A stretch of DNA of 64,000 nucleotides from Halobacteriovorax sp. GB3 (GCF_028649655.1 NZ_JAQSLN010000003.1:310001-374000), one strand, 5' to 3'; positions 33,909 through 42,324 are shown, counted from the stretch's first letter. A program made the numbers and translations. The notes: generated by a model from the letters alone, not told the origin.

Positions 33909-34205
33909 TTAATGAGAAACCGTTTCTTTAGAATAAACTGACTTGACAAATTTATATTCTTTTTCAAATCGCTCTCTTATGCGATCAGACATGCAGTTAC
34001 TAACAAAAATATCAGCACGAGGATTGGTGCAATAAACAGACCTAACCAATTCATTCATAAAAGATTGGTTTACCATTTCAATATTATCAAAATCGAGTTC
34101 ATACTCATCGTACGCTTGGCCATCTAGTGCCTTTTCTACTAACGATTTTGCTAAGATTCTTCCTGAAAGCATTTTTTGATTTGCGACAAATAGTTTGATC
34201 TTCAT
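33909..34205 (-). CDS. STAS-like DUF4325 protein
   Basis: 98 aa. SGRILAKSLVEKAL near residues 14-27 and LDFDNIEMVNQSFMNELVRS near 42-61 are the DUF4325 pattern, a STAS-like fold related to anti-sigma antagonists; the segment resembles D.....I..SF..E. Start overlaps the ATPase stop by 4 bases (ATGA), so the two are coupled. In known partner-switching systems a GHKL kinase and a STAS protein bind each other, which is the obvious model here. Confidence 0.82.
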   Translation of the reverse strand: MKIKLFVANQKMLSGRILAKSLVEKALDGQAYDEYELDFDNIEMVNQSFMNELVRSVYCTNPRADIFVSNCMSDRIRERFEKEYKFVKSVYSKETVSH

Positions 34206-35023
34206 AATTTAATCCTAAAATCAAGAGACGTACCTACAAATGGATTCTCAGTATGGAGCCTCGATACAATTTTACCACTAGTTGGAATATGAAAATAGCC
34301 ATCATGGCTCTGGATCGTTATTTCCCCCTTATAAGCTCTAACAATATTACATACTTCATTAAGCCCGATACCTCGCATAGGGTCTATAATAGATGATACA
34401 TGTCTCTCCATCGCTTTTTCAATAAGTTTATTTGATGCAAGGCCTAAAAGCTTGAAAGTTCTATTAAAAGCTCCCCGAAATCCAATACCTAAATCACAAA
34501 AAGAGAATTCAAACGTCCTTATACTGGGATAAAACTGGGCAGAAAAGTAACCCCACCCTTCATTTTCGCGATTTCCAGAATGGTAAAAAACATTGTTCGC
34601 AACTTCTGTGATCGCTGTATGCAAATCATCTTTAATATGGTCAATTGGTAGCCCGTTCAACTTAAGCGACTCCAAAACTAGGCCTGCAATATAATCATTG
34701 TTTTCATTATCTATTTTTTGTAGTTCGACTAATGAACGATTTTGGCGAACGATGTTAGGGTATGTGTAACTAGGGATAAGGTTAAATAGTCCCATTCTTC
34801 CACAGTAGGATTTTACTTTTTCGCACCTTGGATAAATGACATCTTTATGAATGCAATTTGAACGTGCTAAAAGATCGATTAGACACATAATATGAGTCAT
34901 ATCACTTGGATGCACATTTCTAACATTATAAAGACTCAGAGTAACCTTGGTTGAACTGTTTATTGTAGAAGGTGCTAACTTTCTATCGACTAAACTAGCC
35001 ATATCAATTATTTTGATCTTCAT
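34202..35023 (-). CDS. GHKL (HATPase) protein with N-terminal STAS-like region
   Basis: About 273 aa from the ATG at 35021-35023, preceded by GGAG; a longer form from 35050 has no support. N-terminal 110 residues include TLSLYNVRNVHPSDMTHIMC, a STAS-like strand-helix, and the C-terminal half is an ATPase of the histidine kinase/Spo0F-anti-sigma type: N box ITEVANNVFYHSG, G1 DLGIGF, G2 RGIGLNEV, G3 FVGTSLDF. No phosphoacceptor-His domain is seen. It could phosphorylate or sequester the downstream STAS-like protein. Substrate unknown. Confidence 0.8.
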   Translation of the reverse strand: MKIKIIDMASLVDRKLAPSTINSSTKVTLSLYNVRNVHPSDMTHIMCLIDLLARSNCIHKDVIYPRCEKVKSYCGRMGLFNLIPSYTYPNIVRQNRSLVELQKIDNENNDYIAGLVLESLKLNGLPIDHIKDDLHTAITEVANNVFYHSGNRENEGWGYFSAQFYPSIRTFEFSFCDLGIGFRGAFNRTFKLLGLASNKLIEKAMERHVSSIIDPMRGIGLNEVCNIVRAYKGEITIQSHDGYFHIPTSGKIVSRLHTENPFVGTSLDFRIKL

Positions 35024-35097
35024 AATAACTCCAGCGAGAACATGTTTCAAAAGAGCGAAATTGAGCTATTCACCTCAACATCCATCCATAATTTATT

Positions 35098-35793
35098 CTA
35101 AGTCAACTTTTTTGGCTTAAACAATGATTCACTTTCTTCTTGCTTAACGGTCAGGAACAACAATAGTTCAGACAATTCTTTCTTTACAGTTTTTAAATCT
35201 GAATCAAGTTCATAAATTTGATCTGTAATCTCTCCATAGAGTTCAATACCGACATCCTCAGGGGCATAATATCTCAACTTATTACTGTGCCTATCAAAAT
35301 TCTCTAGTAATTTACTCATTCGACTCTCGGTTAAATTAAGACTAATAATTCTATTTATATGTTCATGAGTCTTTTCCTTTGCAAGTCCATTGTTTCGAAT
35401 AATTCTTTTCATACGTGAAGCCATTTTTTGGTCACTATCAATAGGCGCCATTAACCTATCAATCAAAGAGAGAGCTCCTTCTTTAAAATTCTCTAGCATT
35501 CTAAATACAACCTCTCCTAGAGAAGCCACTAGCGCCCACATAGCTGCTAGTAACAAAGGAAACAATACGGTTTTTACTCCTCCGAATGTATTGACATAAC
35601 TATTTATGGTTTCAATCTTCTGTATAGAAGACTGACTGGAAATAAGCGCCAAACTTATCGTGTAATGGAAAGAAAAGAAAATAATGACATAACTCCCTAA
35701 CAAAGGAGCTTTAAGTCTATAGTTTACAGCTCCTGCAACCTCTTTCCCGAGACTTTTGAATTCATGAACCGTTTCACTCACCTTATTTAACAT
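35098..35793 (-). CDS. Membrane protein with RLKxP motif, paralogue of 7242-7940
   Basis: 231 aa: NYRLKAPLLGSYVIIFFSFH at about residues 25-44, two membrane helices (about 33-50 and 75-95), then a soluble helical tail of about 130 residues. Order and motif equal those of the protein at 7242-7940. First gene of the minus-strand cassette, 75 bp before the GHKL ATPase. It may be the membrane effector of a partner-switching module, by analogy with defence systems that end in a two-helix membrane protein. This is inference; no family name is recognised. Confidence 0.6.
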   Translation of the reverse strand: MLNKVSETVHEFKSLGKEVAGAVNYRLKAPLLGSYVIIFFSFHYTISLALISSQSSIQKIETINSYVNTFGGVKTVLFPLLLAAMWALVASLGEVVFRMLENFKEGALSLIDRLMAPIDSDQKMASRMKRIIRNNGLAKEKTHEHINRIISLNLTESRMSKLLENFDRHSNKLRYYAPEDVGIELYGEITDQIYELDSDLKTVKKELSELLLFLTVKQEESESLFKPKKLT

Positions 35794-35887
35794 AACAACA
35801 ACCTTAATTTGTATAATTGGAAATTTTTAAATTTACTTTTGGTGACTAATTACACATTGAATTTATACATCTTTGTATTTTTCTGCT

Positions 35888-36268
35888 CTAGCTAGCCCAT
35901 AGAGCATCCATGAGCTCTTCTAAAACTGCGACTTCTTTTTCATCACGGCCCTGCTCATTTTGCATTAATTTTATTTGCTGAATAATTTCAAATTCTCTTT
36001 TTTCGACTCGGTTTAATTGAGCATAATCATATTTAAAGTCATCGTAATCTACAGCTTCTTCAAGCTCTACAAATTCGACATTTTCAAATAAGAATGTCTT
36101 TACTTTTTTAGTCTGATTACAAACGGCTCTAAAAAGACGGTCATCAACAATCTTGCGTGGTATGAGCTCTCTTACTGCACCTTTGTTACTACCACCGTGA
36201 TATTTTATCTTGATCACTTCACCACTTTTAATGGCCTCTTCAATTCTCTTCGTAACTGACATATTCAC
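35888..36268 (-). CDS. WYL-like domain protein
   Basis: 126 aa. Residues about 8-70 (VIKIKYHGGSNKGAVRELIP, LFRAVCNQTKKVKTFLFENV) resemble the SH3-like barrel of WYL domains that bind nucleic acid or nucleotides and regulate phage and defence genes. No HTH accompanies it. The C-terminal part is helical and acidic. It lies between the defence-like cassette and HTH genes; a regulator of that cassette is plausible. Confidence 0.6.
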   Translation of the reverse strand: MNMSVTKRIEEAIKSGEVIKIKYHGGSNKGAVRELIPRKIVDDRLFRAVCNQTKKVKTFLFENVEFVELEEAVDYDDFKYDYAQLNRVEKREFEIIQQIKLMQNEQGRDEKEVAVLEELMDALWAS

Positions 36269-36320
36269 TCCCTTGTTGTTTTTCTATATTCGGAGAGTGA
36301 AACAGAGTGATTGAGTCAAT

Positions 36321-36554
36321 TTATCTTAATGTGGATAGAATTCCGTATAGTACAAAGTCAGAGCTTGTTTCATAGTATGAAATAGCTCGACCTACAAAGG
36401 CCAGAAACTCACGTCCAGAAGCTCCACGAGTCTCGTACTTGTGTAAGGTCTTGATTGAGACTTGGAGATCATACGCAGCTTCTTTAATTGTGATTCTTCT
36501 TTTTTCTCTAAGATGCCTCAATCGAATGGCAGTTTGAGTTGGGCAGTACTTCAT
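36321..36554 (-). CDS. Small XRE-like HTH protein
   Basis: 77 aa. RLRHLREKRRITIKEAAYDL then SIKTLHKYETRGA form a clear HTH covering residues 11-50. Probably a phage regulator. Faces the same way as the WYL-like gene and follows the 36630-36854 HTH gene. Confidence 0.8.
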   Translation of the reverse strand: MKYCPTQTAIRLRHLREKRRITIKEAAYDLQVSIKTLHKYETRGASGREFLAFVGRAISYYETSSDFVLYGILSTLR

Positions 36555-36629
36555 TGAGAACTATTTTAGCCCAAGAAGATCAAGGAAACTTAATTAATCA
36601 ACAAAATAATTTCTACATTCCGTAGAAAA

Positions 36630-36854
36630 TTAAATTGTCACTTTTTTGATCAATTTCCAAAGCTCTACTTCATAAAATTCACATAGAGTTCTTAAATATG
36701 ACAAAGAGACTTGTTTCTCTCCAAGTTCTATTGCGGAAAGATAGCTGATTGAAATTCCAGAGTAATCTGAAACTTGTTTTAAAGTGAAATTATTTTTACT
36801 GCGAAGCTTTTTTAATTCGGTCCCGAGCAAAATAAAAAAGTCATTATCGTTCAT
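36630..36854 (-). CDS. XRE-family transcriptional regulator
   Basis: 74 aa. Typical XRE HTH: KKLRSKNNFTLKQVSDYSGI, SISYLSAIELGEKQVSLSYL. Ends in a short helical tail (FYEVELWKLIKKV). It is divergent from the receiver-domain gene with about 140 bp between, so it may control both directions. Confidence 0.85.
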   Translation of the reverse strand: MNDNDFFILLGTELKKLRSKNNFTLKQVSDYSGISISYLSAIELGEKQVSLSYLRTLCEFYEVELWKLIKKVTI

Positions 36855-36995
36855 TAATTTATGATTTTACGTTTAAAAAATAGACAAATTCCTCTCTCAG
36901 AGGAATTGTGCATACGAAAGTTTTTCTTAAGTTCTATTCGGCAACTGATAAGATTTATTCACAGTTGAATATTGCGTTGAAGGAGAAGAAGGAAG

Positions 36996-37361
36996 ATGAA
37001 AACCATTTTACTAGTTGATGATGAAGCGTTTATTAGAAAACTCATGAGGGAAGAAATTGAAGAACGATTCAAAGTTAACATCAAAGAGTTCGATTGCTTA
37101 AAGAAGGCCCTACTCTACTCAAAAAACAAAAGGCCTGATCTGATAATTACAGATTACAAATTTGAAAACTCAGATCTATTAGATGCAATTGAGCACAACG
37201 GAAAACCAGATTGCGAAATGGTTTTATTTACAGCAATGGGAATTTCAGATGTAAAAATAAAGGAGATTGGATTTAGCTTCACTGCTACGAAGCCATCTTT
37301 TCACAAGATGATTACTTTCTTAGGTACGGTCTGTACTAGTCACCAGAAGCTTTGCTCTTAG
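36996..37361 (+). CDS. Stand-alone response-regulator receiver domain protein
   Basis: 121 aa made of one receiver domain with all key residues: acidic pair D8/D9, phosphoacceptor D53 (LIITDYKF), T79 (VLFTAM) and K99 (TATKP). No output domain follows. GAAGGAGAAGAAGGAAG precedes the ATG. It overlaps the convergent repressor-like gene by 26 bp. As a CheY-like protein on a prophage it could link host phosphorelay signals to the lysogeny decision; no cognate kinase is seen, apart from the GHKL protein at 34.2-35.0 kb, which lacks a phosphoacceptor His domain. Confidence 0.85.
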   Translation: MKTILLVDDEAFIRKLMREEIEERFKVNIKEFDCLKKALLYSKNKRPDLIITDYKFENSDLLDAIEHNGKPDCEMVLFTAMGISDVKIKEIGFSFTATKPSFHKMITFLGTVCTSHQKLCS

Positions 37362-37908
37362 CTTTAACTTCTTTTGAAACATTCACAGGATCATCGTCTC
37401 TGGCCCAGTGTGCACGAACAAAGAATTTACCGGCCTTAGTGTACATATTTTCAAGGGCGATGATTCTGGCCCTATTATTTAAAGTCTCATTTCTAGTTAA
37501 GTAAGAGAACATTTCATCTTCATCATCAGGATCAATTGCGTGAGGATCTCTCAGGGCAAGATCAACAAGCTCAGCAATTCTCTGCTCAACTTCAAGAGCA
37601 TTAGATAGTTCACGCAAATAGTTCGGCAAAATGAGTTCTTGGATATCAACTGAAGAGATACTGTTGCTCGCATGAACAGCTTCATTCCTTTTTTCCCTAA
37701 AGTCGTCTGAGTCAAGCAGTTTTGCAACAGGTACTTCAAGAATGCTCGATAGACTTTCTAAAATTTCAGCAGAAGGAAAGCTAACGCAATTTTCATAACT
37801 TCTAATAGTAGAATGCGAGACATCACAAGCTTCTGCGAGAGAGGCTTGCGTAAATTTCCCCTTCCTGAGGGCTTTTAAATTTCGTGAAAATGTCTTTTTT
37901 ACATTCAT
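37336..37908 (-). CDS. CI-like repressor (XRE HTH)
   Basis: 190 aa. N-terminal HTH at about residues 8-60 (NLKALRKGKFTQASLAEACD, VSHSTIRSYENCVSFPS); the C-terminal part is helical, not a LexA-type peptidase, so it would not self-cleave on DNA damage by the usual route. Divergent from the Cro-like gene at 38001 with palindromes in the 90-bp gap. Position and size fit the lysogeny repressor. Confidence 0.75.
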   Translation of the reverse strand: MNVKKTFSRNLKALRKGKFTQASLAEACDVSHSTIRSYENCVSFPSAEILESLSSILEVPVAKLLDSDDFREKRNEAVHASNSISSVDIQELILPNYLRELSNALEVEQRIAELVDLALRDPHAIDPDDEDEMFSYLTRNETLNNRARIIALENMYTKAGKFFVRAHWARDDDPVNVSKEVKAKSKASGD

Positions 37909-37933
37909 AATGTAAGTTTAACCCATTAAAAAC

Positions 37934-37991
37934 ATTGTAAAATACAATTTAAATGTATTAACCTATTGCTCAATATACATTCTGCTTGTAT
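37934..37991. promoter_or_regulatory. Candidate operators between divergent repressor genes
   Basis: Perfect palindrome ATTGTA-AAA-TACAAT at 37934-37948 and a second dyad ATACA-ttctgct-TGTAT at 37975-37991, both containing a TACA/TGTA core, in the AT-rich gap between the CI-like and Cro-like genes. Likely binding sites for one or both products. Confidence 0.6.
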
Positions 37992-38000
37992 GTTAATTTC

Positions 38001-38240
38001 ATGAGTACACGAAACAGTAGAGCTACAAACGTAGCACTTTTTAAAGAATTGGTTGGGAAGCGCGAGTACGGAGAGTCCTATTTGGCGATTGGCACAGGAC
38101 TCGCTCCTTCCACGATTACTAGAATTTTGCATGGAGGCCATGTTCCTGGAAAGCAGACTAGGAAACTTATTTGTCTCTATTTTAAAGTTAGCGAGGACCA
38201 GCTTTTCCCACTTTCTACAACTCAGGGGGAAGCTGCCTAG
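38001..38240 (+). CDS. Cro-like small DNA-binding protein
   Basis: 79 aa from the ATG at 38001. LAIGTGLAPSTITRILHGGH (about residues 28-47) is an HTH of the phage type. Divergent from the CI-like gene. A longer frame from 37986 has no better start. Confidence 0.7.
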   Translation: MSTRNSRATNVALFKELVGKREYGESYLAIGTGLAPSTITRILHGGHVPGKQTRKLICLYFKVSEDQLFPLSTTQGEAA

Positions 38241-38840
38241 CTTACTTAATAATTGAAGAACATATTTTGCATTTACTACTTGTAAAACTTTCATAAAGCC
38301 ATTTAAGCAAATCTTTATGAAGCAAATATAAAAACAAAGTTTGGATAAAAAATTAATGACACGAATTTCAGCAATAGAAGAAGTTTTTCTTTTAAGGCAT
38401 TCGTGTAACTAAAATTTAAAAGAGGGGAAGTTTCTTAAAGTCGAAAGGTCCTGGTAATGGGTTACCTTCTTTCATTCGAATTGATTCCAATGATTGAAGA
38501 CCTAAAACCATTTCCAGTTCCGCAGCTTAAACTTCTAGAGGTATTAAAGTAACCTGTCTCTACAGCTTGAATCAGTGCTACTAACACATCGACAAGACAG
38601 TAGAACCTGCAATTGCATTAACCTCTATTTATTCCCTCAAAAACCCAAAAGATGCAGACCGCTTTGGTTAGTAGCCTAGCTAGGACTTAAGATTGGGTAA
38701 GTCAACATGCCGTTCAAGAAGTACCTCCTTGTTCAGGTTATTAACTTAGGCGGAATGTATGGGTAAATAGAATATTTTGAAACTTAAATTGGACGTATTT
38801 GTAAATATTTTATGCGCTACAGAATTTTAAAAGGATTTTA
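38241..38840. other. 600-bp gap, no confident gene
   Basis: No long reading frame on either strand. On the minus strand, 38416 to about 38525 is open and ends with NPLPGPFDFKKLPLF and stop; a second minus frame nearby also stays open over roughly 60 codons. This could be the remains of a gene or an untranslated RNA. It contains the palindrome CCTAGCTAGG (38675-38684) and the short hairpin GGTAA-TGGG-TTACC (38452-38465). It could hold a leader or origin-like region before the early operon. Confidence 0.4.
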
Positions 38841-39407
38841 ATGGATTTAGTTCACCCAGAACAAATTTCAGCATGGATCTTGGAAGGCCTTAAATCGCAA
38901 AGCTGGTCTAAAGAGATCCTTGCTAAAAAGTCTGGTCTAAAACTAACTGACATTAAAAAAATAATTGATTGTTCACTCGTTCCCAACAATGAGCATTTGA
39001 TTCGATTGGCAAAGGCCTTCGAATCAAAGCTTGTTGTGAAAAAAATCACTGATGAGAACAGAGAGATAAATCGATTACACGAACGTGTTGAAAAGCTTGA
39101 AGAGGTGATTTCATTTCTTCACTCAGAGCGAGACAGGTTAATTGACCTGGTTAAACTTGCAACAGAAGTTGGTGGTCTTAAGGATGATGAGCGGTTTAAT
39201 TCACCTGGAGTAAAAAGAGAAAGAGATGAATCCAAAAACGATACCACGAAAAGAGTTAGTCATAAGACTTCAAAAAAGAGTGAACGAACTAGAAGAAAAA
39301 CAACAAAAGAACCCGTGCCTTGCTACGGAGAAGTTCTTTACTTCAATTTTAATGCTGAACAAGATCATGCTAATGGGGATGAAATAGGAGTTAAAAATGC
39401 AAATTAA
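38841..39407 (+). CDS. HTH and coiled-coil regulatory protein
   Basis: 188 aa. N-terminal HTH-like segment (SWSKEILAKKSGLKLTDIKK) at about residues 21-40, a coiled coil (about 69-110, REINRLHERVEKLEEVISFL), then a very basic, disordered stretch (about 125-155) and a short final part. First gene of the rightward early operon; AAAGGATTTTA precedes the ATG. Overlaps the next HTH gene by 11 bp. Confidence 0.7.
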   Translation: MDLVHPEQISAWILEGLKSQSWSKEILAKKSGLKLTDIKKIIDCSLVPNNEHLIRLAKAFESKLVVKKITDENREINRLHERVEKLEEVISFLHSERDRLIDLVKLATEVGGLKDDERFNSPGVKRERDESKNDTTKRVSHKTSKKSERTRRKTTKEPVPCYGEVLYFNFNAEQDHANGDEIGVKNAN

Positions 39408-39669
39408 AGAAAAATATCAACACAAATACGTTGCTCAATTAATTAAATCAAAAAGAGAGCTCAATGAAATAAGCCAGAGTCAATTATCAACAACACTTGG
39501 ATACAAGAATGGGCAATTTATTTCAAATGTAGAGAGAGGGATTTGTGCGCTTCCAATAAAGCACCATGTTGGAGTATGCACCTTCTTGGATATTGAGCCA
39601 GGTGAACTAAAGGCCGCAACAGTTGCAGACTTTGAAGAACAATATGAACACAAAATAGCACATAGCTAA
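39397..39669 (+). CDS. XRE-like HTH protein
   Basis: 90 aa. ISQSQLSTTLGYKNGQFISN and VERGICALP give an HTH in residues 28-60. Second early gene; GGAGTTAAAA lies before its ATG. Regulator of early transcription is the simple reading. Confidence 0.78.
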   Translation: MQIKEKYQHKYVAQLIKSKRELNEISQSQLSTTLGYKNGQFISNVERGICALPIKHHVGVCTFLDIEPGELKAATVADFEEQYEHKIAHS

Positions 39670-39751
39670 TTAGATAAATTTTTACCAACAACAACTAGCT
39701 GTCCTCCCCTTTTTTAAGGGGAAGGGATTCGTACATTTAAAAGGGAACAAA

Positions 39752-40663
39752 ATGTCATCACAAGGATGGGTAAAAATTCATAGGGCGATTCGTGACAATT
39801 GGATTTGGACGGAAAAACCTTTCTCAAAAGGGCAAGCGTGGATTGACCTGGTAATTAATGCGAACTTTAAGCCGAATGAATTTGTCTTAAAAAACCACCT
39901 CTATATTTTAGAGAGGGGTCAACAAGCTCGTTCTGCAAAGACTCTTTCTGAGACTTGGGGATGGTCTCGTGGGAAAGTGCAGCGTTTTTTGAAAACTCTA
40001 AAAATGAGACATCAGATAGAAGTAGAAACGGACACACGCACAACTGTTATAACTATCTTAAATTATTCAGAATATCAGAGTACTGAAAAGCAGAGTGATA
40101 CAACACTCGATACAGCGACAGAACAACAGACGGACATCGGACGAGCAACAGACGAGCATCAAACGAGCACAAACAAGAATGATAAGAAAGAAAAGAATGA
40201 AAAAAATGAAAAGAAAAATTCTCTCACAAAAGCTCTTTTGGAATTGGAGAAAGGGAAGTTTCAATCTGACTCAGGGTTAAAGCTAGATGCTGTTATCAAG
40301 CTTTGGAATGAGACGATTGGATCTGAATCAAAACTAAACAAACCATGCATAATGATTTCTCCGAGAGATATCGAACTTTTCAAAGAGGCAGCTGGAAAAC
40401 TGACTAGCATTTCAGACTGGGAAAATCTTTTCAAGCAAGCTGAAAACTCTAAACTATTTCATGATAGACGTTTTTCTGGTTCATGGTTTTCATTTCCATG
40501 GATATTAAAGCTAGAAAATATCAGCGATATACTCAATGGAAAATATTCAATTGCTCACAGTGAAGAATCACGAGTTATTCAAATTGGCCGTGCAGAAAAT
40601 GAAACTGATGAAGAATATTACAACCGTTTAGATCAAGAATATGAGCAAAGGAACGCAGTATGA
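39752..40663 (+). CDS. Phage replication initiator / replisome organiser-like protein
   Basis: 303 aa. WVKIHRAIRDNWIWTEKPFS and KGQAWIDLVINANF are typical starts of phage replisome organisers with a winged HTH (LSETWGWSRGKVQRFLKTLK, about residues 70-90). The linker (100-160) is polar and low complexity; the C-terminal domain (170-260) includes the DnaD-like IMISPRDIELFKEAAGKLTS. Overlaps the next gene by 4 bases. Initiates DNA replication together with the loader-like gene. Confidence 0.85.
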   Translation: MSSQGWVKIHRAIRDNWIWTEKPFSKGQAWIDLVINANFKPNEFVLKNHLYILERGQQARSAKTLSETWGWSRGKVQRFLKTLKMRHQIEVETDTRTTVITILNYSEYQSTEKQSDTTLDTATEQQTDIGRATDEHQTSTNKNDKKEKNEKNEKKNSLTKALLELEKGKFQSDSGLKLDAVIKLWNETIGSESKLNKPCIMISPRDIELFKEAAGKLTSISDWENLFKQAENSKLFHDRRFSGSWFSFPWILKLENISDILNGKYSIAHSEESRVIQIGRAENETDEEYYNRLDQEYEQRNAV

Positions 40664-41208
40664 ATGATAAAATACTGGGCTTCGCAACAGATGCTCTAAG
40701 AGATCTTTCTTTGCACTATACGAAAGCTGTAGCAGAAAAAACAATATGCAATTATGCAAATATTCTTTCTCAAGATTTTTCACCGAGTGTAATCAAAAAA
40801 GCATGTGATTCAATCAAAGTAAATGCAGGATCTCACTTCCCTAGCATCGCTGAATTCAAATCTATTGCAATCAACTTCGTGCCAAAAGATAAGACACCAG
40901 AATATCAAAATGAAGTTACAAGATTGTCACAATGGAAAAAAGAAGAAATGGATCTTCAGAAGATTCGCAACATGCTCAAGAACAAGCTTGGAGATAAGTC
41001 ACAATCGTTTCTAAAAGATTACATGAGCTCATATTGTGAACATGTATTCAATCTTACTCCTGAATCATGCAAGGACTTAGGGATCTCTCTTTCTCTATTT
41101 GAAAAGCCGGCCCTAATAGATCTTAGAGATGCAAATTTCCAACCAAAAGAAGCAATAAAAATTGGAATAAAAAAACACCAGGAAAAATCAACGAAGGACA
41201 TCGCATGA
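40660..41208 (+). CDS. Probable helicase-loader protein
   Basis: 182 aa. The N-terminal 70 residues (AEKTICNYANILSQDFSPSV, HFPSIAEFKSIA) resemble the phage helicase loader family that follows the initiator gene (G39P-type). No P-loop is seen, so it is not a DnaC ATPase. Coupled to the initiator by an ATGA overlap and to the next gene the same way. Confidence 0.65.
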   Translation: MNDKILGFATDALRDLSLHYTKAVAEKTICNYANILSQDFSPSVIKKACDSIKVNAGSHFPSIAEFKSIAINFVPKDKTPEYQNEVTRLSQWKKEEMDLQKIRNMLKNKLGDKSQSFLKDYMSSYCEHVFNLTPESCKDLGISLSLFEKPALIDLRDANFQPKEAIKIGIKKHQEKSTKDIA

Positions 41209-41462
41209 ACACAGAACAAACGAACAAAGAAAGAATCAAGGGTGGATTGTCAGTCTCAGTTCCAAATGGAAAAGAAGTTGAATTTCATCTAGATGGAAAA
41301 CTTATAAGAGTAAGAAGAGACCGAGCAAAACTTCAGATTCTCGCACCTGAAGAAGTTACGATAATAGGTCCACGCTCAAGGAACTATATTAACAATCTCA
41401 GAAAAAGACTCACAGAAAACGGAATTGATTACAGTGACATCGATCGAGGAAAATGTGCATGA
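41205..41462 (+). CDS. Small early protein, unknown function
   Basis: Not recognised. 85 aa, basic, beta-rich N-terminus (LSVSVPNGKEVEFHLDGKLI) and helical end. Overlaps both neighbours by 4 bases, so it is part of the replication operon. Confidence 0.6.
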   Translation: MNTEQTNKERIKGGLSVSVPNGKEVEFHLDGKLIRVRRDRAKLQILAPEEVTIIGPRSRNYINNLRKRLTENGIDYSDIDRGKCA

Positions 41463-41668
41463 GTCAACAAGGGAAAGTGAACTGGTTAACAGTCTTTTTA
41501 CATTGGGGTGATTTTGCACAAAACATTTATAGCATTACGAAAATAATCGACATGGGTTTCTTACCACTAACTTACACTTGGACAGATGGAACGCATGCAA
41601 AACTGGTTGGTAATACTAAAAATGGCACAAGCATTTATAGAATCACAAAAATAACAAAGACTCGATAA
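41459..41668 (+). CDS. Small early protein, unknown function
   Basis: Not recognised. 69 aa from ATG at 41459 (ATGA overlap). Rich in aromatic residues (VNWLTVFLHWGDFAQN), not a clear membrane helix. Confidence 0.55.
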   Translation: MSQQGKVNWLTVFLHWGDFAQNIYSITKIIDMGFLPLTYTWTDGTHAKLVGNTKNGTSIYRITKITKTR

Positions 41669-41678
41669 AGGGGAAAAA

Positions 41679-41864
41679 GTGGAAGCAGACGAATTAATAA
41701 AAAGAGAACAAGTATTTCAAATGATTATTAATGAATTTTATTCAAATTTGGATAGTGAAACTCCATTTTGCCTAAAAACGATTAATAGCATTGTGGAAGA
41801 AAACGTAAAAAAGCAATTTCCTAAAAACTACAAAGAAATTTTGGGAATACAGGAACATGAATAA
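41679..41864 (+). CDS. Small helical early protein, unknown function
   Basis: Not recognised. 61 aa, acidic and helical. GTG start at 41679 with AAAGGGGAAA before it. Confidence 0.5.
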   Translation: MEADELIKREQVFQMIINEFYSNLDSETPFCLKTINSIVEENVKKQFPKNYKEILGIQEHE

Positions 41865-41871
41865 TTAAAAA

Positions 41872-42324
41872 ATGAAAGAACGAAATACTCATCAATATTT
41901 ACTTGAATCAAACTTAGAACATCGAATGAAGTTCGTTTATCTAAGATTTAATGTACCAGGTTCATTTGATGATTTCTTTCAAGAATACAGACTAACAATT
42001 TTAGATGGAAGGGCCAAATCTCAAACTCTTGATCAGTTTGCAATAGATTATTTGAGAAAAAAGCTTGGAAGAAATGGGGAACGACGCCAGGAAAGCATTG
42101 TTCTCGAATATTTCGATCAGCAATCAATTGAATTCCCACTTTCTTCCATAGAAACGAATAAGTTCATAAGTAGCTTAATCGGGACAGAAAGAGCTCTTTT
42201 TATTTTAAGATTTCAATTTGGATTTACAGAAGCTGAAATGGCCCACGTTTTTTCAATTACACCATCAAGGATTTCACAAGTTTTAAATCAAATTTTAAAG
42301 AAGGCAAGAAAATATGGAAGTTAG
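41872..42324 (+). CDS. Sigma-factor-like protein with region-4 HTH
   Basis: 150 aa. C-terminal FTEAEMAHVFSITPSRISQV then LNQILKKARK (about residues 116-146) matches sigma-70 region 4, which binds the -35 element. The N-terminal half is shorter than a full sigma region 2 but contains FDDFFQEYRLTIL. Could direct RNA polymerase to late promoters or act as an anti-termination or activator protein. No clear ribosome-binding site before the ATG. Overlaps the next gene by 11 bp. Confidence 0.75.
   Translation: MKERNTHQYLLESNLEHRMKFVYLRFNVPGSFDDFFQEYRLTILDGRAKSQTLDQFAIDYLRKKLGRNGERRQESIVLEYFDQQSIEFPLSSIETNKFISSLIGTERALFILRFQFGFTEAEMAHVFSITPSRISQVLNQILKKARKYGS

Noticed and set aside
34202-35050. Histidine kinase of a two-component pair with the receiver at 36996
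   Set aside because: The ATPase protein has no phosphoacceptor-His dimerisation domain and is coupled to the STAS-like gene; the link to the receiver is not supported.
38452-38700. tRNA, tmRNA or CRISPR in the 600-bp gap
   Set aside because: No cloverleaf, no tag-frame pattern and no regularly spaced repeats; only short palindromes.
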